Of a DNA stretch of 5,618 bases, positions 1 through 4,521 are shown piece after piece. The DNA comes from an uncultured Solirubrobacterales bacterium (lineage in GTDB: Bacteria; Actinomycetota; Thermoleophilia; Solirubrobacterales; Solirubrobacteraceae). Each line of letters starts with the position of its first letter. Within the stretch, counting starts at the first letter, position 1. Location of the stretch: NCBI GenBank assembly GCA_903830015.1, contig CAIKSH010000077.1:1-5618 (forward strand), read 5' to 3'. Made by a program: the position numbers and the translations under genes. The notes under the pieces were generated by a model, which saw only the letters and a list, made by a program, of their open reading frames with translations, did no database searches and was not told the DNA's origin.

Positions 1-344
1 CCCGAGCCGTCGTCGGCGGTGAACCGCTTGGTCGCCTCGAGGCCGGTGCCCAGGCCCCCCAGCGACGGGACCTTGAGCGGGCCGTAGAAGACGTCGTAGC
101 TATTGCGGCTCCGGCGGTCGTAACAGTTGATCAGCACCTGCATCTCGAAGTTCCGGATCGAGCGGTTCTTCAGTTCGAAGAGCGCCTGCTCGGTGGTCTG
201 GAACTGGGTGCCGTCCAACAGCGAGGCGGTGGCCGGCCGGCTGCCGCCCCAGGTGCCGTCGCGCGGCAAGACGCCGGCCTGGGCCAGCGGGACGAGCGCC
301 GAGAAGGCGAGCAGCGAGGCGCCGGCGACGAGCGACTTCTTCAT
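1..344 (-). CDS. Secreted protein of unknown function, C-terminus cut off by window edge
   Basis: The frame opens at ATG 344 and stays open to the left edge, giving 114 residues with no stop, so the C-terminus lies outside. The N-terminus MKKSLVAGASLLAFSALVPL followed by AQA is a textbook Sec signal peptide: two lysines, a hydrophobic core, and likely signal peptidase I cleavage after residue 23. The mature part begins with a short Gly/Arg/Pro-rich stretch (24-40). It continues with an alternating hydrophobic/polar region (about 41-95) that looks beta-rich, has one cysteine (C74) and many Arg/Asn/Tyr residues. I recognise no family. The product is probably exported across the single membrane. 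It is divergent from the glycosylase gene across 62 bp. The start is supported by the signal peptide and by a TATGTT box ending 9 nt before ATG; no Shine-Dalgarno sequence is visible. Confidence is good that it is a gene, with no function assigned. Confidence 0.8.
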   Translation of the reverse strand, partial: MKKSLVAGASLLAFSALVPLAQAGVLPRDGTWGGSRPATASLLDGTQFQTTEQALFELKNRSIRNFEMQVLINCYDRRSRNSYDVFYGPLKVPSLGGLGTGLEATKRFTADDGS

Positions 345-353
345 GGTGGGGGC

Positions 354-359
354 AACATA
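354..359 (-). promoter_or_regulatory. Putative -10 box (TATGTT) for the secreted-protein gene
   Basis: On the minus strand TATGTT ends 9 nt before ATG 344. It fits the actinobacterial -10 pattern TANNNT and would place the transcript start within about 3 nt of the start codon, so the mRNA would be leaderless or nearly so. No TTGACA-like -35 is seen at the usual distance. Inferred from position and from similar boxes at other genes in the window. Confidence 0.45.
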
Positions 360-393
360 GCGGACCACTGCGCCCCGCGCGCCACCTGGCCCG

Positions 394-399
394 TAGGTT
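394..399 (+). promoter_or_regulatory. Putative -10 box (TAGGTT) for the DNA glycosylase gene
   Basis: TAGGTT begins 13 nt before ATG 407, leaving a 7-nt gap. RNA polymerase starting 6-7 nt after the box would begin at or next to the A of the start codon, giving a leaderless mRNA. The sequence between box and start (TGGGTGA) lacks a well-placed Shine-Dalgarno. The surrounding DNA is very GC-rich, so the T-rich hexamer stands out. No -35 is recognised. Confidence 0.55.
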
Positions 400-406
400 T
401 GGGTGA

Positions 407-1183
407 ATGCCTGAACTTCCGGAAGTCGAGAAGGCCCGGGCCCTCGTCGAGAAGAAGGCGGGCGGCCGGGTCATCGAGTCGGTCGACGACTCCGACAGCT
501 ACGTCTGCCGCCCGCACGCCCCCGGCGAGCTCCACGACGCGCTCGCCGGCCGGACGGTCACCGGCGCCGGGCGGGTCGGCAAGTCGTTCTGGCTGGAGAC
601 CGACGGCGGCGAAGGCCCCGAGCTGGGGCTCCACCTGGGGATGGCGGGACGGATCATCGTCGCCGGGGAGGGCGCCGGCCACCCCAAGCCGCTGCGCAAC
701 CCCGCCTGGGACCGCCTGACGATCGCCTTCGCCGACGGCGGCGCGCTGGTGATGCGCGACAAGCGCCGCCTCTCGCGCGCCGTGCTCAACCCAGACCGCT
801 CAAACCTCGGGCCCGACGCCGAACGGATCACCCGGGAGCAGTTCCGCCGTCGCGTAGGCCGCGGCCGCGGCCCGGTCAAGGCGAGGCTGATGGACCAGGC
901 GACGATCGCCGGCGTGGGCAACCTGCTCGCCGACGAGACCCTCTGGCAGGCCGGAATCTCTCCCCTGCACCCCGCCGGCGAGCTCGACCACGCGGAGCTC
1001 GACCACCTGCGCCGCGAGCTGCGCGCCGCCACGCGCCGCGCCCACCGGCTTGGCGGTGTGCACAAGGGGCAGGTGATCCCATACCGTCGCCGCGGCGCCT
1101 CGTGCCCGCACTGCGGCGAGCCGATGGAGCGCGGAAAGGTGGGCGGCCGGACCACATGGTGGTGCCCGGCCTGCCAGCCCTAG
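407..1183 (+). CDS. Fpg/Nei-family DNA glycosylase/AP lyase (divergent, short capping loop)
   Basis: A 258-residue bifunctional base-excision repair enzyme of the Fpg (MutM)/Nei superfamily, cytoplasmic, removing oxidised bases and nicking the abasic site. The N-terminus MPELPEVE carries the catalytic Pro2 nucleophile and Glu3 after Met removal. Lys59 (GKSFWLE) matches the conserved phosphate-contacting lysine, and HLGMAGR (76-82) holds the void-filling Met79. The helix-two-turn-helix spans about 155-190, with DQATIAGVGNLLADE containing the DNA-binding Asn172. A C-terminal zinc finger uses C233, C236, C253 and C256, with the finger arginine in GGRTTWWC. Two departures from classical MutM are visible. 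DPRRFG is replaced by DKRRLS (118-123), with Leu122 where the intercalating Phe normally sits. Only about 18 residues separate the GGVH motif from the first zinc cysteine, against about 30 in E. coli MutM, so the 8-oxoguanine capping loop is largely missing. Preferred lesion is therefore uncertain, and I give no mutM or nei symbol. The start is fixed by the obligatory MPELPE. Confidence 0.95.
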   Translation: MPELPEVEKARALVEKKAGGRVIESVDDSDSYVCRPHAPGELHDALAGRTVTGAGRVGKSFWLETDGGEGPELGLHLGMAGRIIVAGEGAGHPKPLRNPAWDRLTIAFADGGALVMRDKRRLSRAVLNPDRSNLGPDAERITREQFRRRVGRGRGPVKARLMDQATIAGVGNLLADETLWQAGISPLHPAGELDHAELDHLRRELRAATRRAHRLGGVHKGQVIPYRRRGASCPHCGEPMERGKVGGRTTWWCPACQP

Positions 1184-1208
1184 CGGCGCGAAGCGCTCCA
1201 GCGGCCGT

Positions 1209-1214
1209 TAGTTT
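1209..1214 (+). promoter_or_regulatory. Putative -10 box (TAGTTT) for the secreted-protein gene at 1222
   Basis: TAGTTT begins 13 nt before ATG 1222 with a 7-nt gap, the same spacing as at the glycosylase gene. It lies in the 38-nt gap after the glycosylase stop. This suggests the downstream gene has its own leaderless transcript rather than relying only on read-through. No -35 is recognised. Confidence 0.5.
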
Positions 1215-1221
1215 CCCCGTC

Positions 1222-1959
1222 ATGTCCCCTGTGAGACTCGCCCTCTGCGCCGCGCTCGCCGCGTCTGCGCTTGCCCTGCTCCCCGCAACCGCACTGGCCG
1301 ACTGGTACTTCCCGACCGCCCTCAGCGATGCGTCGCTGCAGGTAGCAGACGTCCCGGAATCGTTCTTCGTCAACGGAGCCCGCGAGCGGCAGCTCAGCTA
1401 CGCCTCGGGCTCGAAGACCCGGCGCTTCGAGGCCTGCGTGGACAAGGACGGCAACAAGGTGGTCGGGACGCGGCCGGGCCAGCGCCAGAACTCGGTCGTC
1501 GAGCTCTACCGGGAGGGTGCCGGCGAGGACGTGAGGGCCGAGCGCGTGGTCAGCTCCGACATCTACGCCTACTCGAGCCGCGCCGGCGCACTGAGGGCCT
1601 GGAAGCAGCTCAACCGGGACCGGCGCCGCTGCGCGCCAAAGGCCGGCACGCAGGTTCCGTTCCAGGGGGTTGACGTGGAGGTCGATGCCCGCCAGGAGCT
1701 CAAGACGCTTCGAAGCGCCTCGGGAATGCCCGGTTACACGATCGAGCAGAACGTCGCCGCGGCCGTCGCCGCCGGCAGCCCCGGAGGCCTCTCGCTCTGG
1801 GTAGGAGGCTTCACCGCCTACCGCCAGGTTGGGCGCGCGATCGTACGCGCCCAGTTCGCCAACTACAGCACCGTCTCGGCGTCCGGCGCGGCCCTCACCG
1901 ACGAGTACCGGTCGTTCACCACCGGCGAGGCGCTGCGCATCGCCCGCCGGCTCAGGTAG
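1222..1959 (+). CDS. Secreted protein of unknown function with one probable disulfide
   Basis: A 245-residue protein with a signal peptide (residues 1-26: one Arg, a long Ala/Leu core, and ALA before DWYFP), so probably exported. The same frame is open further upstream to ATG 1102, but that part overlaps the glycosylase gene and would bury the signal peptide. I therefore take ATG 1222, which also has a TAGTTT box at leaderless spacing; GTG 1231 is a less likely alternative. The mature chain has exactly two cysteines, C72 (FEACVD) and C137 (RRRCAPK), which could form one disulfide. Their surroundings, 'SSDIYAYSSRAGALRAWKQL' followed by the second Cys, resemble loosely the 'domain with paired Cys and a W-helix' look of actinobacterial extracellular sensor domains such as the PknH C-terminal domain. 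That is a weak impression, not a family assignment. Its 3' end converges on the ABM-like gene with 30 nt between stops. Confidence 0.82.
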   Translation: MSPVRLALCAALAASALALLPATALADWYFPTALSDASLQVADVPESFFVNGARERQLSYASGSKTRRFEACVDKDGNKVVGTRPGQRQNSVVELYREGAGEDVRAERVVSSDIYAYSSRAGALRAWKQLNRDRRRCAPKAGTQVPFQGVDVEVDARQELKTLRSASGMPGYTIEQNVAAAVAAGSPGGLSLWVGGFTAYRQVGRAIVRAQFANYSTVSASGAALTDEYRSFTTGEALRIARRLR

Positions 1960-1965
1960 CGGGAC

Positions 1966-1979
1966 CCGGGCCCGCCCGG
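1966..1979. terminator. Short GC hairpin between convergent genes, possible bidirectional terminator
   Basis: CCGGG (1966-1970) and CCCGG (1975-1979) form a 5-bp stem with a 4-nt loop in the 30-nt gap between two convergent stop codons. There is no T-tract on either side, so it is not a classical intrinsic terminator. In DNA this GC-rich, such stems also arise by chance. The location is its main support. Confidence 0.25.
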
Positions 1980-1989
1980 CAGCGGCCGC

Positions 1990-2286
1990 TCAGCAGGTAT
2001 GGACGAGGTGCAGCTCCTGGCGCTCGGGCGGTGCGGAGACCAGCTGCTCGACCTTGGCGTTGAAGTCGGCGAAGACCTCCTCGCTGTTGACCGCCTCGGC
2101 CTGGTCGGCGGTCTCGAAGAGGCCGATCCCGCGGACCAGTCCGCTGGCCGGATCGCCCACGACTAGCACCTGCTTCAGCCCCTCGTGGCTGCTCTTCATG
2201 TAGTCGGCAAACTCGGTGTACACGCCCATCAGCTCCTCGTACTTCCCGGGCGCGGCGTGCATGGTGAACTCGATTACGGTGCTCAT
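1990..2286 (-). CDS. Small ABM/dimeric alpha-beta barrel protein
   Basis: A 98-residue protein whose length and pattern fit the antibiotic biosynthesis monooxygenase (ABM)-like dimeric alpha/beta-barrel fold. It has a first beta strand with a PGK turn (VIEFTMHAAPGKYEEL, about 4-19), then a helix to about 33. Next comes the strand LKQVLVVGDPASG (37-49), the strand RGIGLFETADQ (52-62), a second helix with FADFNAKVEQLV (72-83), and a last strand QELHLVHTC. Members act as small cytoplasmic monooxygenases, heme-related enzymes or stress proteins, and the substrate cannot be read from sequence. No signal peptide is present. The start ATG 2286 has a clear GAGGAG ribosome-binding site and a TAGATT box further up. 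This makes it the one gene here with an evident leader. It is divergent from the lipoprotein operon across 101 bp. The family call is moderately secure; the function is unknown. Confidence 0.82.
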   Translation of the reverse strand: MSTVIEFTMHAAPGKYEELMGVYTEFADYMKSSHEGLKQVLVVGDPASGLVRGIGLFETADQAEAVNSEEVFADFNAKVEQLVSAPPERQELHLVHTC

Positions 2287-2290
2287 CTGG

Positions 2291-2296
2291 CTCCTC
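2291..2296 (-). promoter_or_regulatory. Shine-Dalgarno site GAGGAG of the ABM-like gene
   Basis: On the minus strand GAGGAG sits 4 nt before ATG 2286 (GAGGAGCCAGATG). It decides the start and is the only strong Shine-Dalgarno sequence I see before any gene in this window. Confidence 0.7.
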
Positions 2297-2320
2297 GGTC
2301 TCTGGCGGTTGCGACCCGGG

Positions 2321-2326
2321 AATCTA
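2321..2326 (-). promoter_or_regulatory. Putative -10 box (TAGATT) of the ABM-like gene
   Basis: On the minus strand TAGATT lies 34 nt upstream of ATG 2286, embedded in GC-rich DNA. A start 6-7 nt downstream would give a leader of about 27 nt that includes the GAGGAG site. The hexamer matches the TAGNTT form seen at several neighbours, but here it is used with a leader. No clear -35 is seen. Confidence 0.5.
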
Positions 2327-2332
2327 ACGGAG

Positions 2333-2360
2333 CCGGGCCTTCGGCAGCCGCCCGGCCCGG
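2333..2360. repeat. 7-bp inverted repeat between two divergent promoters
   Basis: CCGGGCC (2333-2339) and GGCCCGG (2354-2360) are perfect inverted copies separated by 14 nt. They lie between the two outward-facing -10 boxes of the ABM-like gene and the lipoprotein operon, where an operator might be. The arms are pure G/C in GC-rich DNA, so chance is quite likely. Confidence 0.3.
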
Positions 2361-2375
2361 GGCGCCGGGGTCCGC

Positions 2376-2381
2376 TAGCTT
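2376..2381 (+). promoter_or_regulatory. Putative -10 box (TAGCTT) of the lipoprotein/DsbA/carbonic anhydrase operon
   Basis: TAGCTT begins 12 nt before GTG 2388 with a 6-nt gap, so transcription would start at the GTG. No Shine-Dalgarno is present in TCCCAC. This supports the GTG as the true start and predicts a leaderless operon mRNA. Confidence 0.52.
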
Positions 2382-2387
2382 TCCCAC

Positions 2388-2843
2388 GTGCCTGCGTCTC
2401 TACCCCGGTTTCTCGCCGTCGCCGCAGCCGCCTCGGTGCTGGCCTCCGCGGTCGGCGGTTGCGGTACCAGCGAGGCCGAGCGCCAGGCGGAGCGTCGCCG
2501 GGCCGCCGAACAGGAACTCCTCAGGAAGAAAGCTGCCGGGCTCGACGACGAGATAGCCGCCCTCAAGGCCCAGCAGCCGCAAGGGACGACGACCACCGCC
2601 GCGACGCCCGCGGCCCGGCCACCGGCCTCTTCGCGCCCCTGCGGCGCCGGGGTCGCCGCCGGCAGGAACACCTCGTGCGCCTTCGCCCTGAACACGGCCC
2701 AGGAGTGGGTCGACACCAGCGGCGGAACGCAGATTCAGGTCTACAGCCCGGCCACCCGCAAGAACTACACGATGAAGTGCTCGATCGGCCTGCCCCTCAC
2801 CACCTGCCGCGGCGGCAAGGGCGCCGTCGTCTACATCCCGTGA
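2388..2843 (+). CDS. Coiled-coil lipoprotein with four-cysteine C-terminal domain
   Basis: A 151-residue predicted lipoprotein, starting at GTG. Residues 1-25 form a lipoprotein signal peptide (Arg7, Ala/Val-rich core, lipobox V-G-G-C with acylated Cys25), which anchors it to the outer face of the membrane. Residues 27-63 are highly charged and helical (Glu/Arg/Lys/Ala with Leu spacing), probably a coiled coil. A Thr/Ala/Pro-rich linker (64-83) leads to a compact C-terminal domain (84-151) with C85, C97, C131 and C140. The domain has the pattern C-G-x-V, NTSCxFA, a helix, VYSPATRKNYTMKC, TTC, GG, AVVYI. I recall this pattern from other actinobacterial secreted proteins and kinase ectodomains but cannot name a family; two disulfides are likely. 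It is the first gene of an operon: its TGA overlaps the next gene's GTG (GTGA). The start is backed by the TAGCTT box 12 nt upstream. Function unknown. Confidence 0.87.
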   Translation: MPASLPRFLAVAAAASVLASAVGGCGTSEAERQAERRRAAEQELLRKKAAGLDDEIAALKAQQPQGTTTTAATPAARPPASSRPCGAGVAAGRNTSCAFALNTAQEWVDTSGGTQIQVYSPATRKNYTMKCSIGLPLTTCRGGKGAVVYIP

Positions 2844-3517
2844 GCGCCGCTGCGCAGCCGATCCGGGTGGAGGTCTGGTCGGACGTGGCCTGCCCCTGGT
2901 GCTACATCGGCAAACGCAACCTCGACGCCGCCACGGCCGCCTTCGGCCGCGAGCACCCGGAAACGCCGGTAGAGGTCATCTACCGCAGCTTCGAGCTGCA
3001 GCCCGACGCCCCGGAGCAGTACGGAGGCACGATCTCCGAATACCTCGCCGAGACGCGTGGCCTCAGCGACGAACAGGTGAACGCCATGCTGGAGCGACCC
3101 CGGGCCTCCGCACACGAGGCCGGCATCGAGATGAACTTCGAGGCACTCAAGCCGGCAGCGACCGGCCGGGCCCACGCGCTCCTGCACATGGCCGCCGGGC
3201 AGGGCTGCCAGGCCGAGCTAGGCGAAGCCCTGTTCCGGGCCAACTTCGAGGAGGGCCGGAGCCTCGGCGACCCGGAGGTCCTGGCCGAGCTTGCCGCGGA
3301 CGCGGGCCTGGAGCGCGACGCCGCGCTGGCGGGACTGGATGGCGCAGAGTTCAAGGCCCGGGTGGAGGCGGACAAGGCCAAGGCCCAGGAGTACGGGATC
3401 GGTGGCGTCCCCTTCTTCGTCATCGCCGAGCGGTTCGGGATCGCCGGCGCCCAGCCCCCCGAAGCGCTGCTCCAGGCGCTCGAGCAGGTCCACGCCGAGC
3501 GGCAGGCCAGCGCCTGA
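2840..3517 (+). CDS. DsbA-family oxidoreductase, FrnE-like
   Basis: A 225-residue thioredoxin-fold protein of the DsbA/FrnE group (also often labelled 2-hydroxychromene-2-carboxylate isomerase-like). The first strand IRVEVWSDVACPWCYIGK carries the redox motif C18-P-W-C21. An all-helical insertion fills about 60-185 (GGTISEYLAETRGLSDEQ, TGRAHALLHMA). The fold closes with GIGGVPFFVI, in which Pro191 is the cis-proline next to the active site, and GAQPPEALLQALE. This is typical FrnE architecture and length. No signal peptide or membrane segment is seen, so it should be cytoplasmic, acting as a thiol-disulfide oxidoreductase or isomerase on unknown substrates. The open frame extends upstream to ATG 2216, but that region belongs to the lipoprotein gene in another frame. 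GTG 2840 overlaps the lipoprotein stop by GTGA and begins just before the first strand, indicating translational coupling. The carbonic anhydrase gene follows after 5 nt. Family is confident; substrate unknown. Confidence 0.93.
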   Translation: MSAAAQPIRVEVWSDVACPWCYIGKRNLDAATAAFGREHPETPVEVIYRSFELQPDAPEQYGGTISEYLAETRGLSDEQVNAMLERPRASAHEAGIEMNFEALKPAATGRAHALLHMAAGQGCQAELGEALFRANFEEGRSLGDPEVLAELAADAGLERDAALAGLDGAEFKARVEADKAKAQEYGIGGVPFFVIAERFGIAGAQPPEALLQALEQVHAERQASA

Positions 3518-3522
3518 GCCCT

Positions 3523-3987
3523 GTGCCGCTGCCCCGCGACATCGCCCCCTGCGACCTCGACGCGCCACCCCGGCGGCGCCTGGCGGTGCTCACCTGCATG
3601 GACGCGCGCATCGACCTCGACGCGCTGCTCGAGCTCGAACTCGGCGACGCCCACGTGATCAGGAACGCCGGCGCCATCGCCACGACCGACGTGATCCGCA
3701 CGCTCGCCGCCTCACAGCGCCTCTTGGGAACCGAGGAGATAGTCGTCGTTCAGCACACCGACTGCGGGATCCACCGGATGGACCCGAAAGCCTTTGCGGC
3801 GGAGGTGACCGCCGAGACCGGTGTCGAGGTCGACTGGACGGTCCCCAGCACCGATTCTCCCCAGACGACGCTCGCGCTGACTCTCGAAATCCTTCGCGCG
3901 GCACCGGAGATTCCCAAGCGCGATCGGATCAGCGGCTATGTCCTCGAGCTGGAGAGCGGCCGCCTGCTCGACCCCGCAGGCCAGTGA
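3523..3987 (+). CDS. Small beta-class carbonic anhydrase, Rv1284-like
   Basis: A 154-residue beta-carbonic anhydrase, which interconverts CO2 and bicarbonate in the cytoplasm. Zinc ligands are visible as C25 (in CMDAR), H78 and C81 (in HTDCG), and the Asp27-Arg29 catalytic dyad is intact. The C-to-H spacing of 53 and the motif series HVIRNAGAI, DVIRTLAASQRLLGT and IVVVQHTDCGIHRM follow Mycobacterium tuberculosis Rv1284 (C35/H88/C91, from memory), a mini beta-CA. Residues 91-154 follow the same family to an ISGYVLELESGRL end. The protein begins about 10 residues closer to CMDAR than Rv1284. GTG 3523 is the only ATG/GTG start close before the domain in this frame; the open frame upstream is a shadow within the DsbA gene. 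It lies 5 nt after the DsbA stop, so the two are co-transcribed. No Shine-Dalgarno is evident, so it probably depends on coupling. Confidence 0.92.
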   Translation: MPLPRDIAPCDLDAPPRRRLAVLTCMDARIDLDALLELELGDAHVIRNAGAIATTDVIRTLAASQRLLGTEEIVVVQHTDCGIHRMDPKAFAAEVTAETGVEVDWTVPSTDSPQTTLALTLEILRAAPEIPKRDRISGYVLELESGRLLDPAGQ

Positions 3988-4008
3988 GCGCCGGCTACGA
4001 CGACGGGC

Positions 4009-4488
4009 TCAGGTACAGGCCTTCTCGGCGGCTCTGAGCGCCGGGCCGATCTCGTCGAGGCGCCGGTCGCCGAGCTTCTGCTGCAGGTTTTCCAGGTCGC
4101 CGGCCCGAAAGTCCCCGGCCGCCGTGCCGAACTGGTCGCTTACCTGGCCCAAGGTCCTGCTCACCCGGGCCAGCCGCTTCGAGCACTCGCCTTCAACGTC
4201 GCGGGAGAGGCCGGCCACGTAGTTCGATATCTCCCCAAAGTTCTCCGAGATGTCGTCGAAGATCCGGGCGAAGCAGTTGGCGACGGCATCCACGTCCCCC
4301 GAAGCGGCCTTCTTCGAGCAGGCGGTCGCCCGGGTGTTGAGCTTCGTCATCGAGGCGCTGAACTGGCTGGCCCTGGCGTTGAACTGGTCGGCCTGCCCGC
4401 TGCTGAGCTTCTCCTTCGAGCCGCAGGCGCCCAGTAGAGCGACCGAAGCGGCGGCAGCCAGGGCGAGTGCCGGGACGGTCAGGCGCAC
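4009..4488 (-). CDS. Helical lipoprotein with four cysteines, unknown function
   Basis: A 159-residue predicted lipoprotein beginning with GTG 4488. The signal peptide (1-21: Arg2, Ala/Val/Leu core) ends in a strong lipobox L-G-A-C with Cys22, so it should be anchored on the outer face of the membrane. The rest looks almost wholly alpha-helical, with Gln/Ser/Ala/Asp-rich amphipathic stretches (29-60, 66-97, 100-125, 131-157) and no proline between 7 and 148. Cysteines C57, C72, C102 and C158 could make two disulfides tying a helical bundle. I do not recognise the family. The gene lies 33 nt after the nitrilase stop on the same strand, and its TAGGGT box with a possible CTGACC -35 overlaps the nitrilase stop codon. 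It may thus have its own promoter as well as read-through. Its stop is 21 nt from the carbonic anhydrase stop, facing it. Confidence 0.85.
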   Translation of the reverse strand: MRLTVPALALAAAASVALLGACGSKEKLSSGQADQFNARASQFSASMTKLNTRATACSKKAASGDVDAVANCFARIFDDISENFGEISNYVAGLSRDVEGECSKRLARVSRTLGQVSDQFGTAAGDFRAGDLENLQQKLGDRRLDEIGPALRAAEKACT

Positions 4489-4494
4489 CGGTGG

Positions 4495-4500
4495 ACCCTA
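4495..4500 (-). promoter_or_regulatory. Putative -10 box (TAGGGT) of the four-cysteine lipoprotein gene
   Basis: On the minus strand TAGGGT begins 12 nt before GTG 4488 with a 6-nt gap, the geometry of a leaderless start. A CTGACC sequence, resembling the -35 TTGACA, lies 19 nt upstream and overlaps the nitrilase TGA stop. This spacing is slightly long, so the -35 is tentative. Confidence 0.48.
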
Positions 4501-4521
4501 TCCCGCGCGATCCCGCTGCGG

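Noticed and set aside
499..1155. Long open frame on the minus strand across the glycosylase gene
   Set aside because: It is Arg/Ser/Pro-rich with no motif and lies antisense to a gene with all Fpg/Nei catalytic and zinc residues. Open antisense frames are common in GC-rich DNA.
1186..1196. GCGC-GAA-GCGC hairpin just after the glycosylase stop
   Set aside because: A 4-bp stem with no T-tract in GC-rich DNA is too weak to call a terminator.
1102..1221. Upstream extension of the secreted-protein frame to ATG 1102
   Set aside because: It overlaps the glycosylase zinc finger and would place about 40 residues before a clear signal peptide. ATG 1222 has a well-placed TAGTTT box.
2216..2839. Upstream extension of the DsbA frame to ATG 2216
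   Set aside because: The translated part is low-complexity Arg/Pro/Gly and overlaps the ABM-like gene and the lipoprotein gene, both better supported. GTG 2840 starts right before the thioredoxin fold.
2899..3522. Upstream extension of the carbonic anhydrase frame into the DsbA gene
   Set aside because: It is the out-of-frame shadow of the DsbA gene, Arg/Gly-rich with no domain. GTG 3523 gives the expected size for a mini beta-carbonic anhydrase.
2980..3654. 224-residue minus-strand open frame over the DsbA gene
   Set aside because: Ser/Ala/Arg-rich without motifs, and antisense to a gene with CPWC and cis-Pro motifs.
3986..4010. GAGC...GCTC pairing between the convergent carbonic anhydrase and lipoprotein stops
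   Set aside because: Only four paired bases plus an interrupted extension, and no T-tract. Not distinguishable from chance.
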